Assembly (NCBI GenBank): GCA_002304995.1
Contig: DBPV01000044.1
Coordinates: forward strand, 1 to 64,000
Direction: 5' to 3'
DNA: 64,000 nt
Source of the DNA: Syntrophaceae bacterium UBA1411
GTDB taxonomy: Bacteria; Desulfobacterota; Syntrophia; Syntrophales; Smithellaceae
In this document: positions 8,323 through 16,654 of the stretch, in pieces
Layout: each line of letters begins with the position of its first letter
Numbering within the stretch: position 1 is the first letter of the stretch
Made by a program: the position numbers and the translations under genes
Notes under the pieces: model-generated
What the model was told of the DNA's origin: nothing
Seen by the model: the letters and a program-made list of their open reading frames with translations, nothing else
The model's database searches: none

Positions 8323-11174
8323 AAGATATTCCCCTGTACAACAGCATGATCATCAAAACCTACCTGGAGTACCTGGAAAAGGAGTATCCGGAACTCAACA
8401 CCAGGGAACTTCTGGACTACGCGGACATCGCCAATTACGAAGTGGAGGACAAGGGGCACTGGCTCACGCAAACGCAGGTCAACCGTTTCCACGAATACAT
8501 CAGCCGCGTCACGGCCAATCCCGACTTCGCCAAACAGGCGGGCCGCTACATGGGATCCCCCCAATCCGCCGTCACCGGCATTCTCCGCCAGTCGGTGGCG
8601 GGATTTCTGTCGCCGGCAATGGCTTACTGGGCCGTCGAAAAAATCGCCCTCCACCTGAGCCGGCACCTGATCCTCAAGAGCAACGACCTCTCGGAAAACA
8701 AAATTGAACTCATCGCCACTCCGCTTCCGGACGTCAAAGAAGAACGCTTCCAGTGCGACAACCGCATCGGCATGTTCGAAGCCGTTTCCCAGATTTTCAC
8801 CGGCCGGTACGCCACCGTGGAACATCCCGAATGCATGCACCGGGGCGACCGGCACTGCCGTTATATCATCTCCTGGGAATCGCCGCGATCCCTCTTCTGG
8901 CAGAGGATCGGATCCTATGCGCTGGCGCTGTCCGTTGTCGCCTCTTTTCTGTGCCTCTATTTCCTTCCCGTCCACGAGTGGCTGACGGCAACGCTGGCGC
9001 TGCTGCTCCTTTCGACCGGAATCCTTCTGGCGGCGTCGTTTCGACGCAACCGGGAAATGGCGGTCCACCTGCGGCAGCAGGGCAAAACGTCCGACGACGT
9101 CATCGACCAGATCAACCGGCGCTACAACGAAGCGCAGCTGGTTCAGGAGATCGGCGAAGCCGCCGCCAGCATTCTCGATCCGCAGGAACTCTTGAATTTC
9201 GCCACCGACGCCCTGCACAAGCGGCTGCAGTTCGACCGCAGCCTGGTGATGCTGTCCAACGCGGACCGGACCCGTCTCGTTTACGGCGCCGGCCACGGCT
9301 ACACGCCGCATGAAGAAGCCCTGCTGCGCAATATATCTTTCAACCTCACCAATCCGTTGTCCCGGGGATATTTCTATCAGGCCTTCATCAACCAGAAGCC
9401 TTTCCTCGTGGACAGCCTGGATCAGTCCGCGGCCAATCTCTCGGAAAGGAGCTACAAGCTGATCAAGGATCTGGGCATCAAATCCTTCATCTGCGTGCCG
9501 ATCGTCTTCAAGGGAAAAACCGAAGGCATCCTGGCGGTGGACATCAGCGCCGTCAAAACGAAGCCCACGCAAAGCAACGTCAGTCTGCTGGTCGGCGTCG
9601 CGCAGCAGATCGGCGTCAGCCTCAACAACGCCAGGGCGCACAAGCGGGTGCTGGAAAGCGAGGAGCGGTTCCGCAATCTCAGCAACAACTCTCCCGACGT
9701 CATTTATCAACTGGACCGCCACAGCGCCATCAAATACGTCAATCCGGCCTGGGCGGAAATTTTCGGGCACAAACCGGAGGACCTGATCGGAAAGGACTTT
9801 TCCTCCTTTCTGCGCCGCGAGGACCAGAAGGCGTTTGAAGAGATGCTGCAAAGCATTCTCGGGGACCGCATCCGGGTCCGCGACCAGTACTTCACGCTTT
9901 TCAACGACCGGGGATTGCCGCGCAGCATCGTGCTTTCCGCCGCGCCTGACTTTGACGCCGAAGGATCGGTCGTCGGCATCGTAGGCACGATCAAGGACAT
10001 CTCCCGGCTGCGGGACATGGAATCGCAGCTTTTGCAGGCCTCCAAGATGGAGGCGGTGGGCACCCTGACGGGCGGCATCGCGCACGATTTCAACAACATC
10101 ATCCAGGCCATCATGGGATACAACCAGCTCATGATCTCCGGCAGCCCCGGCAATCCCGCGGACATGTCCTATCTCACGAGCATCGACAAACTCATCGGGC
10201 GCGCCCGCGAACTGGTCCAGCAGCTGCTCCGGTTCAGCAGAAAATCCGAGCCGCTGGCGCGGATCGTCAATCTCAACGAGGAAATCAAAAGCCTGCACGG
10301 GCTTTTGGCCAAATCCATCCCCAAGATGATCGACATCCGCAACGATCTGTGCCCGGATATTTTTCCCGTGAACGCGGACGCGACGCAGATCGGCCAGATC
10401 ATCATGAATCTGGTCATCAACGCGCGCGACGCCGTGGGCGACACCGGCGTGATCACGATCAAAACCGACAACCTGGTGCTGCACGACGAAGCCCGCATCG
10501 GCGGATTCGATGTCGCGCCCGGCGAATACGTCCAGCTGTCCGTCGGAGACACGGGATGCGGCATGGCTCCTGACGTCATGCAAAAGATTTTCGAACCTTT
10601 CTTCACGACGAAGAAAGCGGGCCAGGGCACGGGATTGGGGCTTTCCGTCGTCCACGGCATCGTCAAGAATTACAGCGGCATCCTTTACTGCGAAAGCGAA
10701 CCCGGCCGGGGCGCCGCGTTTCACATCATTCTGCCGGCCTCCCGGACGAAGGCCGGACGGCCGGAGGCAGAGGTGAAGCCGAAGCCCGACACCCGCGGCA
10801 CGGAGAAGGTTCTGGTGGTGGACGACGAGAAAAATATTCTGGAGACGGTGGAAAACACACTCACCCGCTTCGGATACCGGGTGGCGACGGCCGAAAGCGG
10901 CGAAGCGGCTCTCGATCTGTACACCCGGCGGACGGAGGACATCGATCTGGTCATTCTGGATTTGATCATGCCGGGCGGCGGCGGCAGGAAATGCCTCCAC
11001 GATCTTAAGAAAATCAACCCCCGCGTCAAGGTGCTGATGACCAGCGGGTACGCCGACAGCCGGGACACGGAGAACCTGGCGGCCGAAGGAGCGGCCGGAT
11101 TTCTGCTGAAACCTTACCGCCCGCAGGATCTGCTGATGTACATCCGCAGGATTCTGGACGCCCCGGCCGCCTAG
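8319..11174 (+). CDS. hybrid sensor histidine kinase: V4R-like sensor, two TM, GAF, PAS, HisKA, HATPase, REC
   Basis: The N-terminal ~190 residues resemble V4R/XylR-N type small-molecule sensors and end in PECMHRGDRHCRY, close to the usual cysteine/histidine closing motif. Two membrane helices follow (~205-245), then GAF (~270-440), PAS (~450-565), HisKA with the phospho-histidine in GGIAHDFNNI (~585) and an HATPase domain with DTGCGM and GTGLGLS. A receiver domain ends the protein, with its phospho-aspartate in VILDLIMPG (~875). The domain order is clear; the sensor assignment is tentative. The gene is coupled to the PilZ gene by ATGA, suggesting one signalling unit. There is no downstream response regulator. 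The 3' end overlaps the convergent methyltransferase gene by 4 bases. Confidence 0.85.
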   Translation: MKDIPLYNSMIIKTYLEYLEKEYPELNTRELLDYADIANYEVEDKGHWLTQTQVNRFHEYISRVTANPDFAKQAGRYMGSPQSAVTGILRQSVAGFLSPAMAYWAVEKIALHLSRHLILKSNDLSENKIELIATPLPDVKEERFQCDNRIGMFEAVSQIFTGRYATVEHPECMHRGDRHCRYIISWESPRSLFWQRIGSYALALSVVASFLCLYFLPVHEWLTATLALLLLSTGILLAASFRRNREMAVHLRQQGKTSDDVIDQINRRYNEAQLVQEIGEAAASILDPQELLNFATDALHKRLQFDRSLVMLSNADRTRLVYGAGHGYTPHEEALLRNISFNLTNPLSRGYFYQAFINQKPFLVDSLDQSAANLSERSYKLIKDLGIKSFICVPIVFKGKTEGILAVDISAVKTKPTQSNVSLLVGVAQQIGVSLNNARAHKRVLESEERFRNLSNNSPDVIYQLDRHSAIKYVNPAWAEIFGHKPEDLIGKDFSSFLRREDQKAFEEMLQSILGDRIRVRDQYFTLFNDRGLPRSIVLSAAPDFDAEGSVVGIVGTIKDISRLRDMESQLLQASKMEAVGTLTGGIAHDFNNIIQAIMGYNQLMISGSPGNPADMSYLTSIDKLIGRARELVQQLLRFSRKSEPLARIVNLNEEIKSLHGLLAKSIPKMIDIRNDLCPDIFPVNADATQIGQIIMNLVINARDAVGDTGVITIKTDNLVLHDEARIGGFDVAPGEYVQLSVGDTGCGMAPDVMQKIFEPFFTTKKAGQGTGLGLSVVHGIVKNYSGILYCESEPGRGAAFHIILPASRTKAGRPEAEVKPKPDTRGTEKVLVVDDEKNILETVENTLTRFGYRVATAESGEAALDLYTRRTEDIDLVILDLIMPGGGGRKCLHDLKKINPRVKVLMTSGYADSRDTENLAAEGAAGFLLKPYRPQDLLMYIRRILDAPAA

Positions 11175-12016
11175 CCGGACGAGGGCTTCCGCCCGCTCGT
11201 CATCAAAAGCGGCGTATAGGTGAATCGCCGCGGGTTGTCCAGGTGACGCACGAAATCTTCGTAAAACCGGGCATACCCTCCCGGATAGCAGGCTTCGATC
11301 ACGTCGTTCACGGCGCTGCCCGCGATTTCGATTTTCTTCATCAGGTTGAATTTGTCGCTTTCCTTCATCGGGCCGTAAAACAGATTGTGCGCCGCGAGCT
11401 CGACCCGGATGTCCTCCAGGCCGGCGTCATAGAGGAACGCGTAGAGTTTGCGGCCGACAAAGGTGTCAAAATCAAACCGCTCGTCGACGGCGCTCATGAT
11501 GTTTTGCAGCGCGTCCATCGTTGCCGGCGGCAGTTCATGATGAATCAGGCAATTGTAATCCAGATCCAGGAGGCATAGCCTTCCTCCCGGCTTCAGGCAT
11601 TCCAGCAGATTTTTAACGATGGTTCGGGCTGCGCTGCGGTGGTATTCCAGAACGAAACGCATCCAGATCAGATCAAAGCTCCCGAAGCGGGAAAGCGGGT
11701 CGCGCAGATCGTGCAGCGCAAAGGCAACTCCCTGTTCCCCTCCATAATGCGCAACGGCGTAATCGATCCGCTGGGGAGAGTAGTCGACGCCCAGCACGCT
11801 GCCGCCGGGCAAAACCTGCTCGGCCAGGATGGACGTGGTGACGCCGGCGCCGCAGCCCGCATCCAGAACGCGCAGGCCCGGCTCGACGCCGCACCAGAGC
11901 GCCTGCCGGCGCACGGCGTTCCGGTCCGTTTTTACGTCCAGGCGTATGGCTTCCTCTTCACTTTCCATCAGATAGCCGGTCGCCCGCGGGCGCTCCGGCG
12001 ATGAAGGGTCCTGCAT
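11171..12016 (-). CDS. class I SAM-dependent methyltransferase
   Basis: The 281-residue protein has the Rossmann SAM-binding motif VLDAGCGAGVTTS near residue 50, the acidic loop VLGVDYSPQR after strand 2, and FDLIWMRFVLEYH as motif II. This marks a UbiE/COQ5-like small-molecule methyltransferase, but the substrate is unknown. The start at 12016 is chosen for its GGAG site 8 bases upstream; the frame stays open for 30 more codons without better support. It overlaps the convergent hybrid-kinase gene by 4 bases at the 3' end. Confidence 0.8.
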   Translation of the reverse strand: MQDPSSPERPRATGYLMESEEEAIRLDVKTDRNAVRRQALWCGVEPGLRVLDAGCGAGVTTSILAEQVLPGGSVLGVDYSPQRIDYAVAHYGGEQGVAFALHDLRDPLSRFGSFDLIWMRFVLEYHRSAARTIVKNLLECLKPGGRLCLLDLDYNCLIHHELPPATMDALQNIMSAVDERFDFDTFVGRKLYAFLYDAGLEDIRVELAAHNLFYGPMKESDKFNLMKKIEIAGSAVNDVIEACYPGGYARFYEDFVRHLDNPRRFTYTPLLMTSGRKPSSG

Positions 12017-12235
12017 GAATCCGCTCCCGGGAAGATATTGAAACAGCCGTTGCTTCCGGCCGCCTCGAGAGAAGGCGGTTAAGACAGCAATCCGTTGCAG
12101 TTTCACCTGCGACGTCTCTTAACAGATAAAAAAAGACCGCGCAAGAAAATTACCGAAAAGTTTTGTCTTTTTGCGTTTTGCCGTCCTCCCGGCGGCAGGG
12201 TCCGGGCGCCCGCGATGTTCACCGCCGATGCCGCG

Positions 12236-14800
12236 CTAGCGTCCGGTCAGGACGAAGGCCGCCCAGACGGACGGTCCATTTCCGGCCGCAATCATCGCGT
12301 TTTGCGCCGCACGCAGGGCGTCTGCCGCGCTGCCGCTTTTGGCCAGGTTTTTATAAAACAGTTCGAAGAAAAGGGCCTTCGATCTGTCTTCGACATCCCA
12401 CAGCTGCGTAACGAGAACAGGGCTCACGGCGTAAAGCCAGGCGGCCTGCGCAGCCGCCAGCCCGATCTGCTCCATTTGCGCGTCTGCCGGCGGCAGACAC
12501 ACGCTCCAGACGGCGACAGCTCCCTTCAACGCGTGCCGGAAAACGCCGTCATGCTCCGGATCGGCCGTTTGCCTTACATCCGCCGCGCCGGACGCACAGG
12601 AAGCAGCGGAGATCTTTCCCACGGGGTACTGGCGCAAAACAAGATGGATGGCGTCATAGGCCGGAAACGGCCCCGGCATCCGCCAGGCAGAGGTGTCGTT
12701 TAAAAAAAGGTAATCCGCGCGCGGAAAAACTTTGTGTAAAGCCTCCATCTCCGCCGCGGCCCAGGACGTCCAGCGGCGGTCGGTCTTCACGCATGGCGCG
12801 CCGGCGATAATCACCGCCCGGCCTGCTCCCGAAGGCGATGGTTGCTGCGGCAATTCCCCCAGCAGGCCCGTATGCGGCAGTTGAAAAAGCGTGAAGCCGT
12901 CCACCAGGTAGGACTTCACGTAGCGCATCGCCGCCAAAGGCAGATTGTACAGCGTTTCGTCGGGAACAACACCAATGCGGTCTCCGTGAACGAAAGGAAT
13001 GACCGGCTTGAGCAGGGCATCGTAAACCTTTTCTCCAAGCGCATCAGCCCGCTGCCTGTCCCTGGTCATCAGGGCTTCGCGCCAGGCGCGCGTCAGACGC
13101 TCGACTTCGCTTCGGGACAAGGGAAGCTTTTCCTGGACAATTCTGTTTTGATGAATCGCCCAGATATACAAAGACTTCTCCCGGACAGCATAGGCAAAAA
13201 GAGTGGTATTGGCATCCAAAAGCGTTTGCAGCTTCTCGACGCCGGGCGGGGCGGCGCCGAGAAGCGCCCAGAGCCGCGGGTCCGTGGTTTTGATTTCATC
13301 GCCGAGGGCCGCGCAGGTCCGGCGGGCGCCGCGCACTTCTCCGGCCGCTTTTTCAAAGGCAAAAGACGCGGCTTGCCTCTCCCAAAGCGCCGCGGACGCC
13401 TGCGCCAGCCGCCGGCGGCAGGCGCTGATCTTCCGGAAACCTTCCGAGGCTGCGGCAACCGGCCCGGTTTCATCCGACCAGAGCCGGTCGGCCAGCGCGG
13501 CCGCCTTGGCCCGTTCGGCCGTCTGAAACGCCGCCCTAAAATCTTTTTTTTCCGTGTACAGTTCAAGCAGCCGTTCGTACAGCGCCGGACGGCCAAAGGC
13601 GCAGATCCCGCGGAAATCCCTCTGCCGGGCCAGCCAGGAAATGTTTTCCTCCACGAGCGCCAGCGCCGCATCCAGAGCGCTGATGGTCTGTTCGACATGG
13701 CCTGTTCTGCCGAAGTGGTGCGCCGCAATGAACTGCGCCCAGACACCATAGGACACGAGCTGATAACGATCGGCAAGCTCCGCGAGCGACCGGGCCGCAG
13801 CCGCTCCGGCGGCGGCATTACCCGTGAGCAGATACAGGTGGTTTATAAAAAAGAGACTGTCGGCTTCGCCAATCGGATCGCCGGACGTCTGCGCCAGGCG
13901 GCGGACCATCTCCAGGCATTCTGCGGCTTCGGCCGTCTTTCCCCAAACGGCCAGTCCCAGCCCCCGATAGGCATCCACCGACCAGACCACGGAGGGCGGA
14001 AGGCTCGCCGGATCATACGCAAAGGCTTGTGTCCGGCGGATGCGTTCATTAAGGAGGGAAACCTGCTCCAGATGCGCCACGGCATCGGCCGCGGCATCCC
14101 GCAGACCTTCATCGACGCCTGCGCCGAGATCCTGAAGACACAGGCGCGCGGTCGCTACAGGGAAATAACCGCCCGCCAGCGTGGCCATGGCGTACCCGAG
14201 CGCGGCGTCGCGCTGCAGCGTCAGCCAGTCGATCGTTTCCGGCTGGCCGGCAGCTCCCTCAAGCGCCATGCGAAACGCATTTTGGGCCGCGGCGTAATCG
14301 CCCGTCTTGAAGAAATAGGCGCCCCGGTGGCACAAGGGAAATGCCTTCAGCGGAAAGGATGACCATTGGAACTCTGCGGTCTGCAGCGTCAGGAGCGTCT
14401 CGGGCATGCGGCCGAAGCGGACGAGCGCCGCCATCTTCCGACCTGCGGCGGAGGCTTCCCCCGGGGCATTGCCCCGCCGGCGGAATTCGGCGGCCGCGCG
14501 ATCCAGAAAATGAAGGCAGCGCCCTTCGTCGGCGCGGGATTTGAAATATCCGGCCACGCGCAGAAACAGGTACGGCACGGCCCAATCGTCCGTCCGGCGC
14601 GCCGCTGCAAGCGCACGGGTCTCCTGCGGCGGAATATCCGCATCATAGGGGCCGCTAAGCTCAACCGGCGCCGGAAATCCTGCCGCAGACGGCAGCGTCT
14701 GCGTCCAGCGGGCGCAGCCCCAAAGCCCCAGCAGCGCCGACATCAGTCCCAGCCACCAGATCCGGCGGATCAATAATTCACGCATATAACGTCCATTCAT
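12236..14800 (-). CDS. TPR-CHAT lipoprotein with degenerate catalytic dyad
   Basis: The N-terminus has a hydrophobic segment ending in the lipobox LGLWGC, so the 854-residue product is probably lipid-anchored outside the cytoplasm. Residues ~60-480 are alpha-helical repeats of TPR type. The C-terminal ~300 residues match the CHAT caspase-like fold (GVVPDETLYNLPLAAM, PVLVTQLWDVEDRSKALFFELFY, DALRAAQNAMI). In active CHAT proteases the catalytic His lies in an HxxxHG-like motif and the Cys in LSACxTG. Here the first reads IHLVLRQYP, losing the His-Gly, and the second reads VWSVCLPP. It is therefore likely an inactive scaffold. It lies 60 bases upstream of nothing it obviously serves; the SUF pair ends just before its start on the same strand. 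Confidence 0.8.
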   Translation of the reverse strand: MNGRYMRELLIRRIWWLGLMSALLGLWGCARWTQTLPSAAGFPAPVELSGPYDADIPPQETRALAAARRTDDWAVPYLFLRVAGYFKSRADEGRCLHFLDRAAAEFRRRGNAPGEASAAGRKMAALVRFGRMPETLLTLQTAEFQWSSFPLKAFPLCHRGAYFFKTGDYAAAQNAFRMALEGAAGQPETIDWLTLQRDAALGYAMATLAGGYFPVATARLCLQDLGAGVDEGLRDAAADAVAHLEQVSLLNERIRRTQAFAYDPASLPPSVVWSVDAYRGLGLAVWGKTAEAAECLEMVRRLAQTSGDPIGEADSLFFINHLYLLTGNAAAGAAAARSLAELADRYQLVSYGVWAQFIAAHHFGRTGHVEQTISALDAALALVEENISWLARQRDFRGICAFGRPALYERLLELYTEKKDFRAAFQTAERAKAAALADRLWSDETGPVAAASEGFRKISACRRRLAQASAALWERQAASFAFEKAAGEVRGARRTCAALGDEIKTTDPRLWALLGAAPPGVEKLQTLLDANTTLFAYAVREKSLYIWAIHQNRIVQEKLPLSRSEVERLTRAWREALMTRDRQRADALGEKVYDALLKPVIPFVHGDRIGVVPDETLYNLPLAAMRYVKSYLVDGFTLFQLPHTGLLGELPQQPSPSGAGRAVIIAGAPCVKTDRRWTSWAAAEMEALHKVFPRADYLFLNDTSAWRMPGPFPAYDAIHLVLRQYPVGKISAASCASGAADVRQTADPEHDGVFRHALKGAVAVWSVCLPPADAQMEQIGLAAAQAAWLYAVSPVLVTQLWDVEDRSKALFFELFYKNLAKSGSAADALRAAQNAMIAAGNGPSVWAAFVLTGR

Positions 14801-14860
14801 CCTGAATAGTAAATGACGGGCTTTTGCCGGGCCGGTTTTGCCGGTCGGCGTCGCTGGCTG

Positions 14861-15781
14861 TTACTTCAGAAATCCCTGAATGATGCGGTTGACCGCCTGG
14901 TCGTACGTCAGCCCCAGACTCATCAGCTTCGTCAACTGATCGTTGGCGATTTTGCCGATCGACGCTTCATGGGTCAGCTCAGCGTCGGGATGACCGGCTT
15001 TGAGCGACGGCATGGTTTCGTTGGTTCCGTTGTCCATGATGATCGCATCGCATTCGATATGGCCGAAGCACCGGTTTTGCGCGTCAATCGTCGCGTAAAA
15101 GATCTGTTTGGAGTTGCCTTTCATAACCGACCGCGAGATCATGTTGGCGCGGCTGCCCGCGCCTTTCATCACAATATTGTTGGTGGACACGGCGCTCTGC
15201 TCCCCGTCCGTCAGAACCCGTTCCGTGATCAGCAGCATGCTGTCCGGTCCCAGGTCCGCCTCGTTGACCCGATTGGCCTCGTCCACGCCGGCGATCTGCG
15301 TCAATTCCATTTCCGCGCGCGCGCCTTCGGCCAAAAACACCCTGGTGGTGGGATTGAGACTCCGCCGGCCGCGGCCGTCGCCCGAGGCATAGTGTTTTTC
15401 GACGTAGATCACCTTCGCCCTTTTTCCGACCTGAAACTCGTGAATGCCCGCGTGTCCTTCCGGTTCGGATGAACCGCAGTGGATGCCGCATCCGGCGACG
15501 ATCGTCACGTCCGCGTCGTCTCCGATGATGAAGGTGTTGTAGACCACATCATAAAGGCCGGCCTGGCTTAAGATGACGGGAATATGAATCGACTCGTTTT
15601 GGGTGCCCGGTTTGACGGTAACGATGATTCCCGTCCCGTCGGCATTGGATTCGATGTCGATATTTGCCGACACCTGCCGGCTCAGCAGCTTGCCGTTTTT
15701 CCGGATATTGTAGGCGCCTTTGGGAAGGCCCTCCAGATCCGCAACGGTTTTCAACAGGGTTTTATCGATAGCATCCAGCAT
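14861..15781 (-). CDS. sufB: SufB/SufD family Fe-S cluster scaffold protein, short form
   Basis: This 306-residue protein carries the SufBD beta-helix core, including ETMPSLKAGHPDAELTHEAS, which corresponds to the conserved histidine/acidic region of SufB. A cysteine-rich stretch AGCGIHCGSSEP lies near residue 105. It is much shorter than E. coli SufB (~495 residues), as in the two-gene SUF-like systems of anaerobes and archaea. With SufC it should form an ATP-driven Fe-S scaffold. The ATG at 15781 has AAGGAG 5-8 bases upstream and lies inside the end of sufC (20-base overlap), so the two are translationally coupled. No SufD, SufS or SufU lies nearby. Confidence 0.85.
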   Translation of the reverse strand: MLDAIDKTLLKTVADLEGLPKGAYNIRKNGKLLSRQVSANIDIESNADGTGIIVTVKPGTQNESIHIPVILSQAGLYDVVYNTFIIGDDADVTIVAGCGIHCGSSEPEGHAGIHEFQVGKRAKVIYVEKHYASGDGRGRRSLNPTTRVFLAEGARAEMELTQIAGVDEANRVNEADLGPDSMLLITERVLTDGEQSAVSTNNIVMKGAGSRANMISRSVMKGNSKQIFYATIDAQNRCFGHIECDAIIMDNGTNETMPSLKAGHPDAELTHEASIGKIANDQLTKLMSLGLTYDQAVNRIIQGFLK

Positions 15782-16520
15782 CACGCTCTCCTTCACAACT
15801 GTCCCGGTAGGTGCACACGCTCAAATCATCCAGAAGCGGCATGGCGCCCTCGAGGTTTCCGTCATAAACGATCCGGCCGGAATTGATGATCAGCACCACG
15901 TCCGCCGCCTCCAGAAAGGCCCGGTTATGGCTGACCACAATGGTTGTTGTCCGGCGTTCGGCCAGCTCTTTTTTCAGCAGGCTGACCATCGGACCGATCG
16001 TCCACAAATCGATGCCCGTGTCCGGCTCGTCGTAAATGGCCAGCGCGGGATTGGCGGCGATGGTCGTCGCCAGTTCGATTTTCTTGATTTCTCCGCCGGA
16101 GAGCCTCGCATCCACCTCTTTATCGAGGAAGGACAGGGGGCAAATGCCCACGCGGCCGAGAATCTCCAGGAGCTTGCGCTCGTCATCGACGCCCGTGGCG
16201 ATCGTCAGGAGGTCGCGAAACGTGATGCCCTTGAAGCGCGCCGGCTGCTGAAAGCTGTAGGCGATGCCGGCCTTGGCCCGTTCGGTGATGGAAAGGGGGG
16301 AGATGTCCTGCCCCTTAAAAAGGATCGTCCCCTGCGACAGGGGATAGATACCCATGATCAGCTTGGCGAGCGTCGTCTTGCCGCTGCCGTTGGGCCCGGT
16401 AATCGCGTAGAATTTCCCTTTCTCGAAGACGTAATTGATGCCGTTGATGATGCTGCGGCGGCCGCCTTCGCGCTCTTCGCTCTCCGGGATGGTGAAATAG
16501 ACGTTCTTCAGTTCCAGCAT
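15762..16520 (-). CDS. sufC: SufC-type ABC ATPase for Fe-S cluster assembly
   Basis: The 252-residue soluble ABC ATPase has Walker A GPNGSGKTT (~residue 43), signature LSGGE (~141), Walker B ALAIYDEPDTG and the H-loop VVSHNRA. The order and sequence fit SufC, the ATPase that remodels the SufB scaffold. The C-terminal tail contains three cysteines in about 17 residues (VCTYRDSCEGERDAGC), which is unusual and could touch a metal or cluster. It is first in a two-gene operon with the SufB-like gene. Together they match the minimal SufBC/SMS-type system known in anaerobes. Confidence 0.88.
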   Translation of the reverse strand: MLELKNVYFTIPESEEREGGRRSIINGINYVFEKGKFYAITGPNGSGKTTLAKLIMGIYPLSQGTILFKGQDISPLSITERAKAGIAYSFQQPARFKGITFRDLLTIATGVDDERKLLEILGRVGICPLSFLDKEVDARLSGGEIKKIELATTIAANPALAIYDEPDTGIDLWTIGPMVSLLKKELAERRTTTIVVSHNRAFLEAADVVLIINSGRIVYDGNLEGAMPLLDDLSVCTYRDSCEGERDAGCYR

Positions 16521-16591
16521 GATTGAAATCTGCCTTTTAAAAAAATTTTAATGGCGTTGCTATATGCCGGTTTGCCGCTCCTGTCAATAGG

Positions 16592-16650
16592 GTGGATGGT
16601 GAATAGTGAATGGTGGATGGTGAATAGTGGATGGTGAATGGTGGATGGTG
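16592..16650. repeat. heptamer tandem repeat (GTGRATR), eight copies
   Basis: Eight contiguous 7-base units of consensus GTGRATR plus a partial ninth fill this span, using three variants: GTGGATG, GTGAATA and GTGAATG. It lies between the start of sufC and the stop of the FGGY kinase gene, both on the minus strand, ending 4 bases before the kinase stop codon. Such simple repeats can vary in copy number by strand slippage. It is not translated in either neighbour. Confidence 0.9.
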
Positions 16651-16654
16651 GGCA

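Noticed and set aside
8298..11000. Very long open frame antisense to the hybrid kinase
   Set aside because: It is a shadow of a clearly recognised kinase gene in GC-rich DNA and has no family-like sequence.
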